Shown piece after piece: positions 10,297 through 16,163 of a stretch of 16,163 nt of DNA. Below the pieces are notes generated by a model. It did not search any database and had not been told where the DNA came from. It was given only the letters and a program-made list of their open reading frames with translations. Position 1 is the stretch's first letter. Every line of letters starts with the position of its first letter. A program made the position numbers and the translations under genes. This DNA is from Isotricha intestinalis (lineage: Eukaryota > Ciliophora > Litostomatea > Vestibuliferida > Isotrichidae). Location of the stretch: contig JAJJLU010000857.1 of the NCBI GenBank assembly GCA_023807065.1, forward strand, positions 1 through 16,163, read 5' to 3'.

Positions 10297-11058
10297 TTAT
10301 TCACTTTTCTTTTCTTCCTTCTTAACAATATTATCCTCTCTATTATTATTATTGTTCTCACTATTATTTTTTTTCATTTCTAACCCATCATTTCTATTTC
10401 CAGAATTAATATTCCCACTACTATTATCTGTATTCACTTTATTACCTTCAGTAGTATTATTTACATTATTATCATTACTTTCATTGACAATATAAGGATT
10501 TTTTGGGAAATTAGTTCTTCCAGTTAATTGATCACTTAACCATTTAATTCCAACTTCAAGTCCTTCTCCTGTTAAAGCTGAACAAGGTTGAATATGCCAA
10601 ATATGATCTTTAATTTTATCAAAATCATAAATTTGAATTAAATCAGGGATTTTTTTACTTGTAATTAAATCTTGTTTATTTGCAAAGATTAATAAAACTG
10701 CATTTTTTAAAGCTTCATTTTTTAAAAGAAGATAAAATTGATTTTTGCTTTCTTCAAAATTTTCAAAATCATTTGAATCAATTACATAAATTATAGCATC
10801 AGAATTTAAGTAATATACATCCCAAACACTTCTCATTTTTTCTTGGCCTCCTAAATCCCAAGCTTGCATTTTTACATTTTGATGATTTATTTCTTCTACA
10901 TTTGATCCTATTGTAGGTGTTGTTTTTACAAATTGTCCTAAAGATAATCTATATAATATTGATGTTTTTCCTGCGTTTTGTATTCCTAAGATTAATATTT
11001 TGAAATTGTTTTTACTACCTGAGAAAAAATCAAATATTTTAGTTATCAGAAATCCCAT
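10297..11058 (-). CDS. ARF-like GTPase, ARL5 type, with Asn-rich C-terminal tail
   Basis: The protein has 253 residues and ends in TAA. Residues 1-180 are a complete ARF-family GTPase: Gly2 for N-myristoylation, P-loop GIQNAGKTS (25-33), switch I with TTPTIGSNVEEI (Thr49), switch II WDLGGQE (67-73), NKQD (127-130) and CSAL (159-162). SNVEEI, LLIFANKQD and IKDHIWHIQPCSALTGEGL are typical of ARL5, which acts at the trans-Golgi in endosome-to-Golgi retrieval by recruiting tethers. The P-loop position usually held by Asp (GLDNAGKT) is Gln27. ARL5 proteins normally end near residue 180. Here about 70 low-complexity residues follow, rich in Asn, Ser, Lys and Glu and ending KKEEKKSE. The A-rich leader and conserved MGxL start make the start site secure. 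Confidence 0.92.
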   Translation of the reverse strand: MGFLITKIFDFFSGSKNNFKILILGIQNAGKTSILYRLSLGQFVKTTPTIGSNVEEINHQNVKMQAWDLGGQEKMRSVWDVYYLNSDAIIYVIDSNDFENFEESKNQFYLLLKNEALKNAVLLIFANKQDLITSKKIPDLIQIYDFDKIKDHIWHIQPCSALTGEGLEVGIKWLSDQLTGRTNFPKNPYIVNESNDNNVNNTTEGNKVNTDNSSGNINSGNRNDGLEMKKNNSENNNNNREDNIVKKEEKKSE

Positions 11059-11392
11059 TTTTTTATTATTTAAATAGTTTAAATTTTTATTTTTTTATTT
11101 TTTGCTTTATTTTAAAATTATTAATTGTTATAATATTTAAATTAATAATAATAATAATATTAAATCATTAGGAATTTTATTTTTATTCATTAATAAACTA
11201 ATGTTATCATTTTTTATTTTTCCTGATAATTGATTAATTATCATTTGTTAATTTTCATTATTTTTTCATTTATTGTTTGTAAATATAAAAGAGGTCTTCA
11301 ATATAATATTATATTTAATTCCATAATAATATATTCTTTTTTATTTTATATCTTTTTATCTATATAAATAAATGTTTAATATTATAATTTTA
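11059..11392. other. AT-rich spacer upstream of the ARL5-like gene
   Basis: This is the 5' flank of the minus-strand ARL5-like gene, facing the start of the broken plus-strand gene. It contains T-runs and an AAT/AAT microsatellite near 11139-11162. No promoter motif can be told from background. Confidence 0.4.
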
Positions 11393-12170
11393 ATGTATTA
11401 TTTAAAATACAGCAATTTTAAATTTAACTAATATATTCATTATCAAGATAAAGCAGAATCTCCTGTAAATGTTTTTGAATAATATTTTGATTATTCTATA
11501 TATTTAAGAGGATGGATTAGGAAAGATAAAATATCACCTGCATTTAATTTTATAAAATCTAGTTATTCTGATTTTTCAAAAATATCATATAATATATTTT
11601 AAAAAAAACATATTGATGAAAAAGTTTTATCCAGAATTTAATAATTTATTTAATTTCAATCTTGAAGGACTAGTCAATGATTATTAAAACTTTATTGTAA
11701 TTGATATTTCTTTCAGTGAATCTGGAATTGAATATTTAAAAAAAATTGGACATTTAATGCAAAATATTCCAGTTGAAAAGGTGATTTATTTTATTTACTC
11801 AGGAATTGATTATCAAAATAGAAAAATCCTTTACTTTTGTAAATCAATTGTATAAATAAAAGAGATTTATATTATGAAAAAAAAAGCCTAAAAATTTTTA
11901 TCAAAAAATAGATTTTTATGAAGTAGACAATTTAATTTTTAATAAAAAGAATATAATTGATTTAATGCTAAATAATAATTTTTTTTGAAACTCACTATTG
12001 GGAGATTTATTCTAAAAGCAAGTTCTAAAAGTATTATTATAGAAAGAGAAAATCAAAAATTAATTGAATAATTATTTATTATTATATCTTTTATAATAAA
12101 AATTATTAAAGAGCAAGCAGATTAAAATAAAATAATTCATAAAAAATTATAAATGAGTAAGAATTATAAT
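11393..12170 (+). pseudogene. Broken protein-coding sequence of unknown family
   Basis: A protein-like reading starts at ATG 11393 (MYYLKYSNF) and runs through ESPVNVFE, IYLRGWIRKDKISPAF and SYSDFSKISYNIF. It then moves +1 at an A-run (11601-11608) into FYPEFNNLFNFNLEGLV, FIVIDISFSESGIEYL and IPVEKVIYFIYSGIDYQ. A second +1 shift at a 9-A run (11877-11885) leads to FYQKIDFYEVDNLIFNKK and IIDLMLNNN. Four in-frame TAA codons occur in the first two parts (11429, 11480, 11685 and 11852), each where Gln fits the reading. A TGA follows in the third part at 11986, where Trp could have stood. The middle part vaguely recalls leucine-rich repeats. I do not recognise the family. The residue pattern is far more protein-like than the surrounding DNA, so a decayed gene is the simplest reading. 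Confidence 0.5.
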
Positions 12171-12337
12171 AAAGGTTATTTTTTCAAATATATTTTATAA
12201 GGGAAAATAAATAATATTTTACTGAATATAATTAAAGAAAAAGAAAGAAATAAGAAAAGTTTAAAAATAAAGAAAAAGATTATTAATTAAAATTTAACAA
12301 AAATATAATATAAATCCGAATAAAGTTTTTAGCAATC

Positions 12338-13137
12338 AAGAATTATGAAAGTGAAGAAATAAAAATAAATGATGATAATGAATCAAACAAAAACAAGCAA
12401 AAAAGAGCAAATTTAACGATAATTTAATTGAAAGATATGAAAGAAAATCTCAAAAACAATTAGTAACTTGTAAAAATTAATTTGAAAATGAGAAAAAATA
12501 TAAAAGTTGTTAAATCTAGATATTAATATAATTAAATAAAGAGGAATATGTAAAGTAATTCGATATAATTTATACAAATTATTATTAATTAGAATTTTCA
12601 ACTTATATAGGGATAAATTATTTTGCAATTAATCAGTTTTCTTTATGACTTATATGATTTTTTATTAAATTTAATTAAATTTTATCTATGTTTGAGTTTC
12701 AATATTTTATTTGAATAACTATAAAAACGAAAAATCAAACGAAAAATGATATAATTTAGAATTTATATTATATAATCAATAGAAAACATTAAGACACATT
12801 TCAATCTCCTATATTTTTTAGGAATTTTTAATTTGTCATATAATAACCCTTTAATAGTTATAAATTATTAAAAAAGATTATTTAATCAGCAAAATTATAA
12901 TTTTATTCATCCCCACCACATTTAATAAGAGATTTACAAAAATTTATAATTTTATTTTGATTATTTTAAGGAAAATAAGAGCTAAATGATTAATGAAGAG
13001 AATCATAATCTAATTTATTTAATATACCTTTAATCAAAAAATATCATTGAAATTCATAAATAAAGAAATAGAAAAAATAATTAAAAAAATAAAAACCATA
13101 ATTTTTTAATAATAAAATCTTTTATTTATCAAATTTC
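12338..13137 (+). other. Stretch free of in-frame TGA but rich in TAA/TAG
   Basis: In the plus-strand frame starting at 12338 there is no TGA up to the end of the neighbouring gene, while I count 18 TGA triplets in the other two frames. The same frame has 22 TAA/TAG codons in about 267. Read with TAR as Gln it gives protein-like runs such as SFLYDLYDFLLNLIKF and NYNFIHPHHI. No family is recognised. It may be a decayed gene, or coincidence in AT-rich DNA. A minus-strand open frame at 12413-12628 in the same place is I/L/Y/N-rich noise. Confidence 0.25.
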
Positions 13138-14946
13138 TTACCAAAAAGGTCTATTCATAAATCTTCTTCTCATTCCACAAAAAGGTTTCATAAATCCTCT
13201 AAATCCACAATCGTCTCCAAAAGGTGGAGGTCTTCTAAAATCATTGCAACAATCATTTTCTCTGAACATTTCACAAGGAGGTCCCATTTTCTTCCATTCA
13301 GGAAATCCAAAATCTTTTTTAAAATGACACATAAAAGGAGGTGGAGTCATGGGTCTTCTTGGACAATCAAATTCTGGTTTACACATTGAATTACAGGGTG
13401 GTTTCATTCCCCACATAGGTGGACCCATTTTCATACATCTTTTCATTCCCCACATTGGTGGGCACATAGGTGGACACATTTTCATACATTTTCTCATTCC
13501 CCACATTGGTGGGCACATAGGTGGACCCATTTTCATACATCTTTTCATTCCCCACATAGGTGGGCACATAGGTGGACACATTTTCATACATCTTTTCATT
13601 CCCCACATTGGTGGGCACATAGGTGGACACATTTTCATACATTTTCTCATTCCGCACATTGGTGGACACATAGGTGGACACATTTTCATACATCTTTTCA
13701 TTCCCCACATTGGTGGGCACATAGGTGGACACATAGGTGGGCACATTTTTCTACAATGTTTCATTCCCCACATTGGTGGGCACATAGGTGGACACATTTT
13801 CATACATTTTCTCATTCCCCACATAGGTGGACACATAGGTGGACACATTTTTCTACAATGTTTCATTCCCCACATTGGTGGTGGTACCATTCTCTTTCCA
13901 CATTCAGGTTTCATTCCCCACATTGGTGGTGGTCCCATTCTTTTTCCACATTCAGGTTTCATTCCCCACATTGGAGGTCCCATTTTCATACAATGAGGTG
14001 GTTTCATTCCCCACATTGGTGGTCCCATTTTCATACAGTGACGTGGCATCATTCCCCACATTGGTGGTGGTCCCATTCTCTTTCCACATTCTGGTTTCAT
14101 TCCCCACATTGGTGGTCCCATTTTCATACAGTGACGTGGCATCATTCCCCACATTGGTGGAGGTCCCATTCTTTTTCCACATTCTGGTTTCATTCCCCAC
14201 ATTGGAGGTCCCATTTTTCTACAATGAGGAGGCATCATTCCCCACATTGGTGGTGGTCCCATTCTTTTTCCACATTCTGGTTTCATTCCCCACATTGGTG
14301 GTGGTCCCATTTTTCTACAACGAGGTGGCATCATTCCCCACATTGGAGGTCCCATTTTCATACAATGAGGTGGTTTCATTGGACATTGATCTCTATTTTT
14401 CATATCCCAGCATTCTGGTTTAAACATTGGCCATCCTCTCTTGCCACAAGGAGGCATTCCCCAAGGACATTTTTTCATATCTTTATCACAAAGATCTTTT
14501 TTTTCAGGGCAAGGTCCTTTAGGTGATTTACTTCTAGAGCATTTCCTAGGTCCTCTTCCACATTCTTCTTGAGGATAATATTCTTCATCTGGATAATCAT
14601 CATCTTCAAAATCTTCATATTCAACTCCTTCTTCAGGTTCAACTTCAGGTTCTTCTTCATCTCTCCTATTTCTTCTGCGTCTACCTTCCATTGGAGGCAT
14701 GAATGGATATTGCATTGGGAAATTCCATGGACACATTCTACTCATTCCAGGAGGCATGTTCCATGGACATTCACAGGGGCCTTCGTCATCATTGGGGCCG
14801 CGCCTGCGTTCTCCTTTGCAACATTTCTTCTTGCCTTCTTTCTTTTCCGGAATTTCTTGCTTAACGTCTTCAGGGTTGACTTCAGCAGTCTTCTCTGGAG
14901 GTACGTTATTTTCATTTTCTTTTTGATTTTCTTTATTTGAATCCAT
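13138..14946 (-). CDS. Met/Pro/Cys/Trp-rich tandem-repeat protein
   Basis: The protein has 602 residues and ends in TAA. It begins with a hydrophilic acidic/basic head (1-50; KKKCCKGERRR), then CPWNMPPG and CPWNFPMQY motifs (60-80). A basic/acidic switch follows: RRRRNRR at 89-95, and an E/D/Y-rich stretch at 96-128. A Cys/Pro linker leads into repeats from about 190 to 517. The core is MWGM, 19 copies plus one MCGM, each followed by a basic Cys element (KPECGKR, MPPHC, KRCMKM) and a GPP or CPPMCPPM block. The tail (518-602) is rich in Cys, Phe and Arg and ends NRPFW. There is no signal peptide, membrane segment or known domain. Thiol and thioether density suggests soft-metal (copper or zinc) binding or a disulfide-linked structural protein. 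Both are inference. GC content is clearly higher than anywhere else in the window. Confidence 0.8.
   Translation of the reverse strand: MDSNKENQKENENNVPPEKTAEVNPEDVKQEIPEKKEGKKKCCKGERRRGPNDDEGPCECPWNMPPGMSRMCPWNFPMQYPFMPPMEGRRRRNRRDEEEPEVEPEEGVEYEDFEDDDYPDEEYYPQEECGRGPRKCSRSKSPKGPCPEKKDLCDKDMKKCPWGMPPCGKRGWPMFKPECWDMKNRDQCPMKPPHCMKMGPPMWGMMPPRCRKMGPPPMWGMKPECGKRMGPPPMWGMMPPHCRKMGPPMWGMKPECGKRMGPPPMWGMMPRHCMKMGPPMWGMKPECGKRMGPPPMWGMMPRHCMKMGPPMWGMKPPHCMKMGPPMWGMKPECGKRMGPPPMWGMKPECGKRMVPPPMWGMKHCRKMCPPMCPPMWGMRKCMKMCPPMCPPMWGMKHCRKMCPPMCPPMCPPMWGMKRCMKMCPPMCPPMCGMRKCMKMCPPMCPPMWGMKRCMKMCPPMCPPMWGMKRCMKMGPPMCPPMWGMRKCMKMCPPMCPPMWGMKRCMKMGPPMWGMKPPCNSMCKPEFDCPRRPMTPPPFMCHFKKDFGFPEWKKMGPPCEMFRENDCCNDFRRPPPFGDDCGFRGFMKPFCGMRRRFMNRPFW
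13396..14379 (-). repeat. Two tandem sub-arrays in the Met/Cys-rich gene
   Basis: Array A (residues about 195-365) alternates GPP(P)MWGM with KPECGKR or MPPHC/MPRHC, in units of roughly 15-16 codons. Array B (about 366-512) uses MCPPMCPPMWGM plus KRCMK or RKCMK, in units of about 17 codons; one unit has an extra MCPP (near 409). Units are almost identical at DNA level, which points to recent expansion. In this repeat all frames tend to stay open, so long opposite-strand open frames (13349-13996, 13756-14526, 13839-14423) appear as by-products. Confidence 0.9.
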
Positions 14947-15848
14947 TAAAAAATATTAAATTTTTTGGATTTTAGCAGTTTTTTATAGTGAATTATGATG
15001 ATTCTATTTTAGAGATTTTGATATATTCTATTGTTTTGTTTTAATTCTTTGGAAATGGAAATTCTATGCCGTTTAACTTTGGAGTTGATTTTTTTAAGTA
15101 TTTTGAAGTTTTTTATCAGGATTTTTTATTGTTTTTAGGATATTTATTTTGATAAAATGTTATTTTTTGGATTTTTTGAAATGAGAAAAAATTATTTTAA
15201 AATTTCAAAATTCCTTTTAATTTCAGAAAATGAAACCATTTTTAGTTCCAAGAAATTATTTGAAGGAAAGAACATTAGTTTGTGTTTTTTGGATAGAAAT
15301 TACATGTTAATGTATATGAAAAAGCGAATTTTGAAAAGAAAAAAAATTTAAATATCGAAAATTCGTTTATTATATTTTCTTTAATTATTTATTAAAAATC
15401 AAGAAAAAAGATTGTTTAAATGGATAAAATGCATAAAATAGAATTTAAACAATGACTTTTTCTTTAAATTAAAATATTTAAAATTAATGACTATTCTTTT
15501 TCTTTTTGAATGATCTTTCAAATAATATTCTCCAAAACTAATTATTATAAAAAAATATAATTTTAAAATAATTAATTAAAAATTATTATTTAAAATAATT
15601 TATTTATATTTATTATTTTCATTTGTAAAAATATTATTTTTAAATCAAAAAAATAAATAAATTTTCCTGATCAAAAAAAAATGTATAAACATAAAATTCT
15701 TGTAACCAAATATTTCAAAAAGAAAAAAAAAAATAAAATATTCTAATCAAAACTAAGTTTAAAACTCAACAACCAAACTCCAAATAAAAAACGAAAAAAA
15801 TACAAAAAACTCCAAAAAAACAATAAAAAAAACAAATAAACAAAACCT
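14947..15848. other. Intergenic region with opposite base skews at its two ends
   Basis: From 14950 to about 15350 the plus strand is T- and G-rich with very little C. This is the 5' flank of the minus-strand Met/Cys-rich gene, so its sense strand is A/C-rich. From about 15720 to 15848 the plus strand is A/C-rich, which is the 3' flank of eIF4A on the minus strand. Between them lies plain AT DNA. No RNA gene or terminator structure stands out. See the separate entry for a small open frame at 15157-15351. Confidence 0.4.
15157..15351 (+). CDS. Possible small open reading frame, unknown
   Basis: An ATG-to-TAA frame of 64 codons (MLFFGFFEMRKNYF to LKRKKI) has a more mixed amino-acid content than the obvious noise frames. 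It shows no domain, signal peptide or repeat that I recognise. Its position in the G/T-skewed 5' flank of the Met/Cys-rich gene and opposite orientation to every intact gene argue against it. Probably chance, recorded because it cannot be excluded. Confidence 0.15.
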   Translation: MLFFGFFEMRKNYFKISKFLLISENETIFSSKKLFEGKNISLCFLDRNYMLMYMKKRILKRKKI

Positions 15849-16163
15849 TTACTTCAATTCACTCAGATCAGTTGGTAGAGCTTCTATTGTAGTATTATAA
15901 TATTTTTGAATAATATCCAATTCATCTTTTTCAGCAGGAGTAACAAAATTAATAGCATTACCTTTTCTTCCAAATCTTCCACTTCTTCCAATTCTATGAA
16001 TATAAGTTTCTTTTTCTCTTGGTAATTCATAATTAATAACTAAACTAACTTGATAAACATCAATTCCTCTTGCTAATAAATCTGTTGTTATTAAAACCTC
16101 TTGTTGCTCCTGCTGAAAAAGATGAATTGGATATTATTCAAAAATATTATAATACTACAATAG
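15849..16163 (-). CDS. eIF4A-type DEAD-box RNA helicase, C-terminal part
   Basis: Only the last about 83 residues are in clean frame (15849-16097). They read [13 protein letters not shown] (motif V), [29 protein letters not shown] (motif VI), [12 protein letters not shown], and end [12 protein letters not shown] with TAA. This is the RecA2 domain end of eIF4A, the ATP-dependent helicase of the cap-binding complex. The phrases TDLLARGID and VINYELP favour eIF4A over other DEAD-box families. Just upstream the expected GATR (motif before VLITT) is present at 16099-16110 but in another frame, offset by one extra base at the CC of 16097-16098. Beyond 16110 the sequence turns into an inverted copy of the gene's own 3' part. 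The N-terminal two thirds are outside the window or lost. Confidence 0.85.
15884..15946 (-). repeat. Left arm of 63-bp inverted repeat inside eIF4A
   Basis: This segment encodes [21 protein letters not shown] of eIF4A on the minus strand. Its reverse complement recurs at 16101-16163 with a single mismatch (15941 against 16106); 57 bp from 15884 to 15940 are identical. The loop between the arms is 154 bp. Confidence 0.95.
16101..16163 (+). repeat. Right arm: inverted partial copy of eIF4A, cut by window end
   Basis: On the plus strand this reads [20 protein letters not shown], the same peptide as the minus-strand eIF4A with Thr changed to Ala at the junction. The copy is perfect from 16107 to the last base, so it probably continues outside the window. 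The join falls where the eIF4A GATR codons (reverse complement ...TTGTTGCTCC) resemble the copied TTGTTACTCC, a microhomology. This looks like a fold-back joining event and not a second functional gene. Confidence 0.9.

Noticed and set aside
12413..12628. 71-codon minus-strand open frame
   Set aside because: Composition is I/L/Y/N noise, and the plus strand there has the more interesting TGA-free frame.
13349..14526. Long plus-strand open frames (215, 256 and 194 codons) opposite the Met/Cys-rich gene
   Set aside because: They are by-products of a stop-poor tandem repeat. The encoded strings (HSPHWW, IPHIGGHIGG) merely mirror the repeat, and the minus-strand frame spans the array and both unique flanks.
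13391..14660. Additional minus-strand frames (13391-13744, 13952-14200, 14475-14660) inside the same gene
   Set aside because: They are out-of-frame readings of the repeat or of the acidic head, with no start context and no extension into unique sequence.
1..16163. tRNA or rRNA genes
   Set aside because: I looked for TTCRANNC-type T-loop boxes and GC-rich stem blocks on both strands and saw none; the only GC-rich block is the Met/Cys-rich gene.
1..16163. The whole contig uses TAA/TAG as glutamine
   Set aside because: Intact genes encode Gln only with CAA/CAG (ten in the ARL5 protein alone) and end at TAA at the natural family end, as in eIF4A. Reassignment can apply at most to the relic segments.

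Overview
The window looks like a piece of a very AT-rich protist genome. The recognisable genes are eukaryotic (an eIF4A-type helicase, an ARL5-type GTPase, a WD40 protein, a protein-kinase-like fold with a B-box). They are dense, show no obvious introns and have A-rich leaders. All intact genes use the standard code: glutamine is CAA/CAG, and the stops are TAA (five genes) or TGA (one). The first 14 bases are two TCCCCAA units, which resemble a ciliate C4A2-type telomere. Taken together I lean towards a ciliate that uses the standard code, such as an anaerobic litostome of the rumen type. That is inference; other AT-rich anaerobic protists are not excluded.

Layout, left to right. 1-14: telomere-like repeat. 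15-1165: AT-rich subterminal DNA. 1166-4123 (-): a large protein with a degenerate kinase domain, a B-box zinc finger and 18 near-identical 26-residue BspA/DUF285 repeats. 4124-5556: gene-poor. 5557-6654 (-): WD40 protein, WDR89-like. 6790-7815 (-): coiled-coil protein, 135 bp upstream of the WD40 gene. 7816-10296: gene-poor, with a decayed C-terminus of an IP3/ryanodine-receptor-type channel on the + strand (9659-9979). 10297-11058 (-): ARL5-like GTPase with an extra Asn-rich tail. 11393-12170 (+): broken coding sequence with in-frame TAA codons and two +1 shifts at A-runs. 12338-13137 (+): a stretch with no TGA in one frame but 22 TAA/TAG. 13138-14946 (-): a Met/Pro/Cys/Trp-rich tandem-repeat protein, much richer in GC than its surroundings. 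14947-15848: intergenic. 15849-16163 (-): C-terminal end of eIF4A, followed at the window edge by an inverted copy of part of itself.

All intact genes lie on the minus strand, while the broken coding sequences lie on the plus strand. The genes do not form an obvious pathway. The ones that can be named are housekeeping (translation initiation, Golgi trafficking, WD40 scaffold). The two unusual ones are the BspA-repeat pseudokinase near the putative chromosome end and the Met/Cys-rich repeat protein. The plus-strand relics share one property: they read as protein mainly if TAA/TAG is taken as glutamine. C-to-T decay of CAA/CAG codons would give this, and so would origin from a lineage with the ciliate TAR=Gln code.
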